A stretch of DNA of 14,254 nt from Acidobacteriota bacterium. Lineage in GTDB: Bacteria; Acidobacteriota; Terriglobia; Terriglobales; Acidobacteriaceae. Position 1 is the stretch's first letter. Every line of letters begins with the position of its first letter. Where the stretch lies: assembly GCA_021799405.1 (NCBI GenBank), contig JAJZAL010000135.1, positions 1 through 14,254 on the forward strand, given 5' to 3'. Both the position numbers and the translations under genes were made by a program. This document shows, one piece after another, positions 1 through 6,317 of the stretch. The notes beneath the pieces are model-generated. The model saw only the letters and a list, made by a program, of their open reading frames with translations, did not search any database and was not told where the DNA came from.

Positions 1-1236
1 GCATCCATCCAAAGAGCCATCGATGCGGCCGCTGCCGTTGGCGGCATCATAACTTTCAAGCCAGGAATTTATTTGACTGGATCGCTGTTCTTTAAGTCTG
101 GAGTAACTCTCGATCTTCCCGAGGGCTCAACGCTGATCGGTTCACAGAGACTCCAGGACTATCCCGAATTGCCCACGCGCATCGCCGGTATCGAAATGAG
201 CTGGCCTTCAGCTCTCATCAACGTACGCAGTCAGGACGATGTAAAGCTCACTGGGAAAGGAACCATCGACGGCGATGGCCCTGTCTGGTGGAAGTCGTAC
301 TGGGATTTACGCGCCAAATATCAGTCGTTGGGCCTTCGCTGGGCCTCAGACTACGATGCGCGCAGGCCGCGCCTGGTCCTGATTCAGGACTCCTCGCATG
401 TCCTGCTCGGCGGCGGCATTACCCTTAAACGTTCAGGGTTCTGGACCGTGCAGGTCCTATACTCGCAGAATGTTCACGTAGATGGAGTCATCATTCGGAA
501 CAATATAGACGGGCGCGGCCCCAGCACCGACGGAATCGATATCGATTCTTCGCGCAATGTGCTGGTGGAACACGCCGATATCGACGTGAACGACGATGCG
601 TTGTGCCTCAAATCCGGACGCGACTCCGATGGCCTGCGCGTCAACCGGCCCACGGAAGATGTCGTGGTGCGCGACTCCATCGTGCGCAGCGGGGCGGCGG
701 CCATTACCATCGGCAGCGAGACTTCCGGAGGCTTCCGCAACATCGACGTCTACAACATCACCGCTCTGCAAGGCGTCCCGTCTGGCATTCTCTTCAAGTC
801 AGCGCGCACACGCGGCGGTTCTGCCACGAATATTCGCATCCATGACCTCACGCTCGAAGGCGTAGCCGTGCCCATCCACATCAACATGAACTGGAACCCC
901 AGCTACAGCTATGCCAGGATTCCGCCGGGACTCAAAAGCATTCCTCCCTACTACAAATCGCTGGCCACGCCCGTGCCGCCCGCTCAGGGACTACCTCATT
1001 TCAGCAATGTACACATCTGGAACATCAAAGCTACGGGCGCCAAGACGGCCTTCCTCGTAAGCGCCTATCCCGATGCCCCGCTTGAAGGCTTCCACCTCGA
1101 TCATCTTGACATTCAGGCCACCACGGCAGGCACCATTGCGAACGCAAAGAACTGGACCATGAACAATAACGACATCCGCACCGCCGACGGCAGCAAGCCC
1201 GTCTTCACAAATGCGCCGCCTGCTGGCCGGAAATAA
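1..1236 (+). CDS. GH28 (polygalacturonase-like) glycoside hydrolase, 5' partial
   Basis: The frame is open from base 1 to the TAA at 1234, giving 411 residues; the N-terminus and any signal peptide lie outside the window. A TTG at 73 is internal, because coding sense continues upstream (residues 1-24 look like the first beta-helix coil of GH28). The right-handed beta-helix repeats and GH28 landmarks are visible: S-T-D at residues 175-177, N-D-D at 197-199 and I-G-S-E at 237-240. These match the three catalytic Asp of family 28, which hydrolyse galacturonan or rhamnogalacturonan chains, normally outside the cytoplasm. Two landmarks deviate. The usual G-H-G before I-G-S is A-A-A (His replaced by Ala233), and the usual R-I-K is L-F-K at 264-266. 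Family membership is clear, but substrate and activity are uncertain. The next gene on the same strand starts 150 bp downstream and looks unrelated. Confidence 0.88.
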   Translation, partial: ASIQRAIDAAAAVGGIITFKPGIYLTGSLFFKSGVTLDLPEGSTLIGSQRLQDYPELPTRIAGIEMSWPSALINVRSQDDVKLTGKGTIDGDGPVWWKSYWDLRAKYQSLGLRWASDYDARRPRLVLIQDSSHVLLGGGITLKRSGFWTVQVLYSQNVHVDGVIIRNNIDGRGPSTDGIDIDSSRNVLVEHADIDVNDDALCLKSGRDSDGLRVNRPTEDVVVRDSIVRSGAAAITIGSETSGGFRNIDVYNITALQGVPSGILFKSARTRGGSATNIRIHDLTLEGVAVPIHINMNWNPSYSYARIPPGLKSIPPYYKSLATPVPPAQGLPHFSNVHIWNIKATGAKTAFLVSAYPDAPLEGFHLDHLDIQATTAGTIANAKNWTMNNNDIRTADGSKPVFTNAPPAGRK

Positions 1237-1314
1237 AGCCGGTTTTCGCTGCCCGCTCTCCCATTTCTTGCTGGAACCTTTCCCTGGAAGATAGCGCCCC
1301 GCGGCCCGGCGACT

Positions 1315-1320
1315 TATAAT
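1315..1320 (+). promoter_or_regulatory. candidate -10 box (TATAAT) for the reductase gene
   Basis: A perfect TATAAT lies 66 bp before the TTG start of the reductase, in the 150-bp gap after the GH28 gene. No convincing -35 hexamer is visible at 16-18 bp spacing, so this is only a candidate. It would give a leader of about 60 nt that includes the short ATG frame at 1350-1397. Confidence 0.4.
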
Positions 1321-1386
1321 GAACTCATTGAATGAGCCGCCCCAGGTCCATGGCGGACCAATCTTCCCCGAAAAGCGAGAACTGCC

Positions 1387-2193
1387 TTGGCTCGTGAGCT
1401 TTATACAGCGCGTCTCGAACGGAAAGTCTGCATCTCTGAAGTGGCCCAGTGCTACCACTTCCTCTTCGTGGTCGATAGACTCGATAGCTTTCCCTACTCC
1501 CCCGGGCAGTTCGTCTCAGCCGTTGCGCCAGACGCGCACGGCAAGCAGCAGACTCGCGCCTATTCGATTGCATCGGCGCCGAGTGGCAACCGCTTTGAGC
1601 TGTGCGTGAATCGCGTGGAGGAAGGCTTCTTTTCAAACCATCTGGCCGATCTACCCGACATGCCCGTCGGCGGCACGATTGAAATCCATGGGCCGCACGG
1701 GCATTTTGTCCTGCACGAACCTGTCACCGACTCGATCCTGATAGCCACCGGCACTGGCGTCGCCCCGATGCGCGCGTACTTGCAGTGGCTCTTCCCTGAG
1801 AACGGCGAGGACCGCAGTCAGGGCAAAGATATCTGGCTGGTCTACGGCACGCGCTACGAGACCGACATTTACTACCGTGAAGAGTTTGAGGAGTTGGCTC
1901 GGCGCAAGCCCAATTTCCACTACCTGCCCACGCTCAGCCGCGCTCAGGAAAGCTGGACCGGCCTGCGCGGCCATGTGCAGGAGCATATTACCCGCATCGT
2001 CAAAGAGCGCGCCGAACGCCTCGGCCAACCATTGCCGCAACCGCCGGTCGATCCAACAACTCCCGCTGCACAGTTGAACTTCGACATCTACGCCTACATC
2101 TGCGGACTCAACTTTATGGTTTCCGGCGTGCGCGAATTGCTTACCGGCTTCGGCTGGCACAAGAAACAGATCGTCTTCGAGCGCTACGACTAG
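1387..2193 (+). CDS. ferredoxin-NADP(+) reductase-type flavoprotein
   Basis: This 268-residue, soluble, single-copy FNR fold probably moves electrons between NADPH and ferredoxin or flavodoxin in the cytoplasm. The FAD domain shows R-A-Y-S at residues 57-60 and the phosphate-binding region around G-P-H-G-H-F at 102-107. The NADP domain shows A-T-G-T-G-V-A-P at 120-127, V-Y-G-T-R, and the late Y-I-C-G-L motif followed by an M-V near residue 240. The protein ends in Y-D, as short bacterial FNRs do, with no iron-sulfur domain. The start is TTG at 1387, the only start codon in frame after the stop at 1333. A weak GCGAGA lies 6 nt upstream. A separate ATG frame at 1350 overlaps this start. The stop is 11 bp from the stop of the convergent LytTR regulator. 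The electron-transfer partner is not in the window. Confidence 0.87.
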   Translation: MARELYTARLERKVCISEVAQCYHFLFVVDRLDSFPYSPGQFVSAVAPDAHGKQQTRAYSIASAPSGNRFELCVNRVEEGFFSNHLADLPDMPVGGTIEIHGPHGHFVLHEPVTDSILIATGTGVAPMRAYLQWLFPENGEDRSQGKDIWLVYGTRYETDIYYREEFEELARRKPNFHYLPTLSRAQESWTGLRGHVQEHITRIVKERAERLGQPLPQPPVDPTTPAAQLNFDIYAYICGLNFMVSGVRELLTGFGWHKKQIVFERYD

Positions 2194-2204
2194 AGCCCGA
2201 TCTG

Positions 2205-3068
2205 CTACAGGTTGAATAATTCTTTCAGGCGCTTGGTCTGTGCGCGGCTCACAGGGATCTCCGTCTGCTGCTTGTCATTCATGCGCAGTTGATAGCTGGA
2301 CTTGAACCACGGAACGACCTCACGGATCTGGTCGATATTCACGACGAAGCCGCGATGCGCGCGCCAGAACCGGGCAGGGTCCAGCAACTCCATGAGTTCC
2401 TCAAGGGTACGGCATTTCGATTGTCCCTCGAAGCTTCGCGTAACAATGCGGATCACGCCTTCGTCGATGGCCGCGAAACATATCTCCGCCTGGTTTACCA
2501 GCAGCAACCGGCTCTGTGCCTGCACCACCAGCTTGGCCGGCTGCGTAGCCCGCGCCGCGCCCTGCGGAGCATTGAGCAGCCGCAATAACGCATCGAGCTG
2601 CGATTCAATCGGATACTCCTGCTGCGCCCCGGCATTTGCGCCCGCTGGAGCCGAAGTTCCCCCTGCCATCCGCCCCTTCACCCGCTCCAAAGCCTGCGCC
2701 ACGCGGACACGATCGAATGGCTTGAGCAGGTAATCGACGGCATTCACGTCAAAGGCGCGCACGGCGTACTGATCATATGCGGTGGCAAAGATAATCTGCG
2801 GCAGCGGAGCGACGTTTACCCCACTCCCCGACCCAGCCTTGACTTGGTGGCGGTCCATCAGCCGCTGCAGCACCGCGAAGCCATCCAGACCCGGCATCTG
2901 CACATCGAGGAAGACGAGGTCGGGCTGGCATTCCTCGATCAGATTTACCGCCTCGATGCCGTTGCCTCCCTCGCCCACGACTTCGACTCCGCCCACCGCT
3001 TCCAACAGATACTTAAGCTCCTCGCGGGCTAGTTGTTCGTCGTCGATGATCAGCGCGGAGATGGACAT
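2205..3068 (-). CDS. LytTR-family response regulator
   Basis: A two-component transcription regulator of the LytR/AlgR type, 287 residues from the chosen ATG. The receiver domain covers about residues 3-125: acidic pair D9-D10, phospho-acceptor D55 in L-D-V-Q-M-P, T96, and K116 in L-L-K-P-F. The LytTR DNA-binding domain covers about 185-285, with W-R-A-H-R-G-F-V-V-N and the terminal I-P-V-S-R-A-Q motif. A Ser/Gly/Pro-rich linker of about 45 residues separates them. The receiver carries an extra Gly/Ser loop around residues 74-90, before the beta strand containing I-I-F-A-T-A. An ATG at 3101 would add 11 residues, but it falls inside the spacer of a good promoter (3085-3114), so the 3068 start is preferred. 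No histidine kinase gene is adjacent, so the sensor must be encoded elsewhere. The gene converges on the reductase gene. Confidence 0.9.
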   Translation of the reverse strand: MSISALIIDDEQLAREELKYLLEAVGGVEVVGEGGNGIEAVNLIEECQPDLVFLDVQMPGLDGFAVLQRLMDRHQVKAGSGSGVNVAPLPQIIFATAYDQYAVRAFDVNAVDYLLKPFDRVRVAQALERVKGRMAGGTSAPAGANAGAQQEYPIESQLDALLRLLNAPQGAARATQPAKLVVQAQSRLLLVNQAEICFAAIDEGVIRIVTRSFEGQSKCRTLEELMELLDPARFWRAHRGFVVNIDQIREVVPWFKSSYQLRMNDKQQTEIPVSRAQTKRLKELFNL

Positions 3069-3084
3069 GCAACCCAAAGTCTTG

Positions 3085-3114
3085 ATTGTAGGAGGAGGCA
3101 TTCACACGGGTCAA
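3085..3114 (-). promoter_or_regulatory. sigma-70-type promoter of the LytTR regulator
   Basis: Read on the minus strand, a TTGACC -35 (3109-3114) and a TACAAT -10 (3085-3090) are separated by 18 bp. Transcription would begin near 3078, leaving a leader of about 10 nt before the ATG at 3068. This arrangement rules against translation from the upstream ATG at 3101. Confidence 0.6.
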
Positions 3115-3143
3115 TTTCCGTGCCGTATTTCTCTCACTTCTTC

Positions 3144-3236
3144 TTACTGTCCCGACATGCGGCTCAATGCCTCCTGCTGCGCTTCGGCACGGCGCTTGGC
3201 CGCCGTCGCAGGTTCGCGCCTGAGCTTACTCGGCAA
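3144..3236 (-). CDS. possible small ORF or frameshifted tail of the zinc-ribbon protein
   Basis: A minus-strand frame of 30 codons, opening with TTG at 3236 and ending with TAA at 3144, overlaps the last 11 bases of the zinc-ribbon gene in another frame. It encodes a charged, Ala/Arg/Glu/Gln-rich, helix-like peptide that ends R-M-S-G-Q. Third positions are strongly GC-rich, as in neighbouring coding DNA. It has no ATG and only a weak Shine-Dalgarno. It may be a small coupled gene, the shifted C-terminal tail of the zinc-ribbon protein, or chance. Confidence 0.22.
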   Translation of the reverse strand: MPSKLRREPATAAKRRAEAQQEALSRMSGQ

Positions 3237-3753
3237 TCACCCGCAGCCGCGCTGGCATGTGATCGCCAGCGAGCTCGTGGCCGCAGCGGGTGCAAAACTG
3301 ATCGGTAATGCGCACGCTGCGGAAACAATTGCCACAACTGGCCGTAAGCTGATAATTGCACTGCGGGCAGAAGTGGAAATCGCTCTGCACATGCGTGCCG
3401 CACGCCGGACAGCGAGAAACCTCCGGCTGGCGCAGCAAAAAGTACAGAACTGCGCCGATGCCTCCCGGCATCACGAAGCACACCAGCATCCAGAACCGCG
3501 CGCTCATGCCCCTGCGCGGCGCATCCTTGCTGATGTAACCCACCATCAGAAAGTACAGCGCCAGCAGAATTCCCCACGAAAGGTTGAAGTAGATGCGAAA
3601 GCCCAGGGCCGACGGTGGATGATGCCGGTGCGCCGGCGCCACCATCCAGAGGTAGTACTCCATCGCCAGAAACGCCAAGGCAGCAGCTATAATCGACCAG
3701 ATCGGAAACCAACGCTCGTCTTCGTTCACTTGAATAGATTGCGGATCAACCAT
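3226..3753 (-). CDS. membrane protein with two C-terminal zinc ribbons
   Basis: A 175-residue protein with three predicted membrane segments (about residues 15-39, 54-75 and 87-107) followed by a cytosolic or membrane-proximal tail. The tail has two zinc-ribbon modules of identical spacing: C115-x2-C118-x10-C129-x2-C132 and C140-x2-C143-x10-C154-x2-C157. All eight cysteines needed to bind two Zn ions are present. A GGGAGGGA Shine-Dalgarno lies just upstream of the ATG at 3753, which fixes the start. The family is of the generic 'zinc ribbon domain-containing protein' kind and its function is unknown to me. The gene lies upstream of the LytTR regulator on the same strand, but that regulator has its own promoter, so they are probably not a strict operon. 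A palindrome overlapping the promoter suggests repression or activation by a dimeric regulator. Confidence 0.82.
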   Translation of the reverse strand: MVDPQSIQVNEDERWFPIWSIIAAALAFLAMEYYLWMVAPAHRHHPPSALGFRIYFNLSWGILLALYFLMVGYISKDAPRRGMSARFWMLVCFVMPGGIGAVLYFLLRQPEVSRCPACGTHVQSDFHFCPQCNYQLTASCGNCFRSVRITDQFCTRCGHELAGDHMPARLRVIAE

Positions 3754-3784
3754 GGGCGGTCCCTCCCTCGGAGCGCCACATCAA

Positions 3785-3814
3785 AGATTAAGCTCAGCTT
3801 AATCCCCTTCTTAA
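3785..3814 (-). promoter_or_regulatory. promoter of the zinc-ribbon gene with overlapping 19-bp palindrome
   Basis: On the minus strand a TTAAGA -35-like hexamer (3809-3814) and a TAATCT -10-like hexamer (3785-3790) are 18 bp apart. The perfect palindrome GATTAAGCT-C-AGCTTAATC (3786-3804) covers the -10 and most of the spacer. A third copy of CTTAAT (3810-3815 on the plus strand) overlaps the -35. The three hexamers are centred 11 and 12 bp apart, about one helical turn. This is an operator candidate 33-51 bp upstream of the start codon. No T-run flanks the palindrome, so a terminator is unlikely. Confidence 0.5.
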
Positions 3815-3815
3815 T

Positions 3816-4061
3816 GGACGGGAAAGGAGGAAGAGAAGTTGCTCACAGGCAGGTACCTGGAGCGCTACGGGCTGAAATTGCCCAGCGAGTCTTCTAGAGC
3901 CGGTCAGGAAATGATGCATCCCAGAGCCATTTGTCTTTATAAAGTCAGTTTTCCCGCATGGAGCGGTAATCCTTTTCAATATCAACTCAATTCCAAAGAC
4001 AGCATGGAATCTCTCTCAAAAAGAAACGGAACCCGCTGGAATTTCGCAAGTCTCACATAAA
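3816..4061. other. non-coding stretch, nothing recognised
   Basis: This is the rest of the 308-bp gap between the zinc-ribbon gene and the end of the two-TM gene. It is AT-richer than its surroundings. Open frames on both strands lack family resemblance, ribosome sites and coding-like third positions. I see no tRNA, no clear terminator and no repeat. Confidence 0.5.
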
Positions 4062-4445
4062 TCATGAGTTCTTGCGCGCCCAGCCGGCTACCAGCACTGC
4101 CGCCACTACGGCGGGCAAGAAGATGCAGACCCAAAGGCTGAACTGGGTGGTCAGGTCGGTCAGGCGCTCGCCGCCAATCAGGTCGTCCGCCACACGCCAG
4201 GCAAACGGCCCCAACACCAGCACCACAAGCACAATGGCTGCCAGAGCTACGGCACGATTCCGTCTCTGGCCGGCCTTCCGGTCCTGCATAACTCCCAGCG
4301 AAGCCATCACTACACGGCGGGTACGATAGGCCGCAGTGCGCTCCCGGTCAGCCTGGCTCCCGGTAAGCGCCGAAAGCAAATCTGCATTGCCTCTCGCGCG
4401 TGTGCCTACGCTTGTCATGCCACCAGATACCCCTGCGGTCTTCAC
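4062..4445 (-). CDS. small two-TM protein following the ECF sigma factor
   Basis: A 127-residue protein with a basic N-terminal region of about 64 residues and two predicted membrane helices (about 65-83 and 102-122), ending in a short basic tail. The start is GTG at 4445. A perfect AGGAGG (minus strand, 4450-4455) sits 4 nt upstream, and an in-frame ATG nine codons later lacks such a site. The gene begins 12 bp after the sigma-factor stop, so the two are almost surely co-transcribed. ECF sigma factors are often followed by a membrane anti-sigma factor, and position suggests that role. However, there is no H-x3-C-x2-C zinc anti-sigma motif and I do not recognise the family. Confidence 0.75.
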   Translation of the reverse strand: MKTAGVSGGMTSVGTRARGNADLLSALTGSQADRERTAAYRTRRVVMASLGVMQDRKAGQRRNRAVALAAIVLVVLVLGPFAWRVADDLIGGERLTDLTTQFSLWVCIFLPAVVAAVLVAGWARKNS

Positions 4446-4457
4446 ACAGCCTCCTGT

Positions 4458-5099
4458 TTAGCGCTGAGAATCGCCTTCCAGTTTCGGCTTCATCATAGCC
4501 ATTCCCCGGTAGAGTCTCGATTTTACGGTCGAGAGCGGAGCCCGAGTCACCTTGGAAATTTCTTCCAGCGACATCTCCTCATGAAACCGGAGCACCAGCA
4601 CCTCGCGGTGCAGCGTGTCCAACTCAAGTAGCGCCGTCGCGATCCTCTCCCGGTCTTCCAGGTTCGAAAAGCGGTCAAACGGAGTAGGGTCGCCGGTCGC
4701 CGCCTCGAAGCTCAAGGGCCGGTCGTCCTCTCCTCCCGCCTCGAACAGTTCGTCCAGGCTGCTCATTGTCCGCTTGCGCCGCTGATCGATCACAAGGTTG
4801 CGGGCGATTGTAAATAGCCAGGTCTCAAACCTCGCTTTGCCATTGAACTGCGCGCCGCGCACCAGCACCCGCATCCAAACCTCCTGAAAGAGGTCCTCAG
4901 CCATCTCGCGATTACTGGTTAAAAACAGCAGATACCGCATCAGCCGGTGCTGGTAGCGGACAATCAGTTGATCCAGCAGGCCGGCTTCCTGGCGCTTCAG
5001 CCCGCGGGCAACAATCAGACTCTCCTGCCGTGCCTCCTCGTCGGCCACGGTCACAGAGCGCTTTGCAAAGAATGGCTTGATGAATGCGGAAGTCATCAT
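4458..5099 (-). CDS. ECF-type RNA polymerase sigma factor
   Basis: A 213-residue sigma-70-family protein with only regions 2 and 4. Region 2 covers about residues 42-111: A-E-D-L-F-Q-E-V-W in 2.2 and F-E-T-W-L-F-T-I-A-R-N in 2.3/2.4, followed by basic D-Q-R-R-K-R. Region 4 covers about 158-206: R-E-V-L-V-L-R-F, then the helix-turn-helix S-L-E-E-I-S-K-V-T, and S-T-V-K-S-R-L-Y-R. The roughly 45-residue acidic linker between them is ordinary for ECF factors. It would direct RNA polymerase to a small regulon. The tandem ATG at 5099/5096 has no clear Shine-Dalgarno, so the start is less certain; the first 25 residues are poorly conserved by eye. It is followed by a co-directional two-TM gene. Three GACGAC-like repeats lie just upstream and may be involved in its own expression. 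Confidence 0.9.
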   Translation of the reverse strand: MMTSAFIKPFFAKRSVTVADEEARQESLIVARGLKRQEAGLLDQLIVRYQHRLMRYLLFLTSNREMAEDLFQEVWMRVLVRGAQFNGKARFETWLFTIARNLVIDQRRKRTMSSLDELFEAGGEDDRPLSFEAATGDPTPFDRFSNLEDRERIATALLELDTLHREVLVLRFHEEMSLEEISKVTRAPLSTVKSRLYRGMAMMKPKLEGDSQR

Positions 5100-5474
5100 G
5101 TTCTATTAGACGACAAAAGCCTCAGCGAGACGACGAAAAAGTGTACGACGAGTCCAAAATGCGGAATCTTCACCCTGGGCCAGCCCCACACACGGTCGCC
5201 GCGCCCGTCCGGACGACACACGTTGCATCCGCCTGTAGGGGGCACTGCAGAACAGTCGCACGAACTCGGATTGGAAAAACTGGAATCGCCCCTCCGGACT
5301 GAGCTTCCCTCTTTGGGGCCATTTTGCCCAAGCTGAAGAGCCGGGCTAGCAGCCCATGCGCCTCCGGCACGCTGGCAAACGAATCATAATGAGTTAAAAG
5401 AATATCTTCATGCAATCGTCCTGGCTCCGCCGGACAGAACCATCCGTTGAAGCCCGGCCATCTAAACTAGAAAT
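5100..5474. other. divergent intergenic region between the sigma factor and rlmB
   Basis: This 375-bp gap must hold the promoters of both flanking genes. Near the sigma gene there are three GACGAC-like copies: GACGAC 5109-5114, GACGACG 5129-5135 and ACGACG 5145-5150. A short hairpin GGGCT-AGC-AGCCC lies at about 5343-5355. A CATAAT at 5385-5390 could be a -10 toward rlmB but has no good -35. A minus-strand frame at 5170-5415 with a modest AGGA site encodes 81 residues with no family likeness and uneven codon use. I do not call it a gene. Confidence 0.5.
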
Positions 5475-6317
5475 ATGGAAGTTCTGTACGGCCTGCACCC
5501 GGTGGAAGAGGCATTGCGCGCCGGGCGCCGCCGCTTCGACCACGTACTTGTGGCCCGTGAACGGCGGGACGACCGCATTGATCACCTGGTGGCCGCGTGC
5601 CGCGAGGCTGGGGTGCGCGTGCGCCAGGAGTCACGCGAACAGTTGACGCTGCTGGCCAAGACCACGGCCCATCAGGGAATTGTTGCCCTCGTCCGCCCCC
5701 AGGAGTTCCTCTCCATCGAAGACCTCTTCCAGCCGGCCTCACCCCAAGCTGGGTCGGCCGATTCGAGCGCCAAGAGCCATCCTGCCCGGCTGATCCTTGC
5801 TCTGGACGGCATTGAGGATCCACAAAACCTCGGCGCGCTGCTGCGCGTGGCCGACGGAGCCGGCGTGGATGGCGTCATCGTCACCGAGCGCCGCTCAGCG
5901 CCGCTTAGCCCTGCCGCCCTCAAGGCCAGCGCCGGCGCGGCCGAGCACCTGCGCATCGCCCGCGTGGTGAACCTGGTCCGCGCCATCGAAGACCTCAAGC
6001 GCCATAACCTCTGGATCGCCGGCCTCGACGAGCGCGGCGCCACTGACTATGACCAGTTCGACCTGACCGGCGACTGCGTGATTGTGCTGGGCCGCGAGGG
6101 TGCCGGACTGCACGATCTGGTCCGCAGATCCTGCGACTTTCTGCTGCGCATTCCCATGGCGGGCGGCGTCAGCTCGCTCAACGTCTCGACGGCGGGCGCG
6201 GTGGTGCTCTATGAAGCCTTCCGCCAGCGCCGCAGCGCCGCCCGCACGGCCTCCAATGCTCTCTCCGGAGCCGCGGCCGCGTCCAAGCTACAAAAGCAGA
6301 AAGGCCTGGGTTCATGA
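5475..6317 (+). CDS. rlmB: TrmH-family 23S rRNA 2'-O-ribose methyltransferase (RlmB-type)
   Basis: A 280-residue SPOUT methyltransferase. RlmB uses S-adenosylmethionine to methylate the ribose of G2251 (E. coli numbering) in the 23S rRNA P-loop. Residues 1-75 are the small substrate-recognition domain, opening M-E-V-L-Y-G-L-H-P-V. All three SPOUT knot motifs are present: motif 1 at 110-124, with N118 and the catalytic-type R124; motif 2 at 203-212, with G-R-E-G-A-G; and motif 3 at 226-242, with P-M-A-G-G-V-S-S-L-N-V-S. A polar/Ala-rich insert sits at about 85-103, and a basic/Ala-rich tail of about 25 residues follows the fold. Length is near the family norm of about 245 plus these additions. 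The stop overlaps the next gene's ATG (ATGA at 6314-6317), implying translational coupling. The exact target base is inferred from the family; other TrmH group members modify tRNA. Confidence 0.85.
   Translation: MEVLYGLHPVEEALRAGRRRFDHVLVARERRDDRIDHLVAACREAGVRVRQESREQLTLLAKTTAHQGIVALVRPQEFLSIEDLFQPASPQAGSADSSAKSHPARLILALDGIEDPQNLGALLRVADGAGVDGVIVTERRSAPLSPAALKASAGAAEHLRIARVVNLVRAIEDLKRHNLWIAGLDERGATDYDQFDLTGDCVIVLGREGAGLHDLVRRSCDFLLRIPMAGGVSSLNVSTAGAVVLYEAFRQRRSAARTASNALSGAAAASKLQKQKGLGS

Noticed and set aside
991..1458. 155-codon minus-strand frame across the GH28 gene end
   Set aside because: Antisense to GH28 and the reductase start; no family likeness; both sense genes are strong.
3164..3712. 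182-codon minus-strand frame overlapping the zinc-ribbon gene
   Set aside because: The other frame carries eight perfectly spaced cysteines and three membrane segments with a good ribosome site; this one is its shadow.
2782..3897. 371-codon plus-strand frame opposite the LytTR and zinc-ribbon genes
   Set aside because: It lies antisense to two well-supported proteins, has Arg/His/Pro-rich shadow composition, and no ribosome site.
5170..5415. 81-codon minus-strand frame upstream of the sigma gene
   Set aside because: Codon use is mixed along its length, there is no family likeness, and it fills a region expected to hold promoters.
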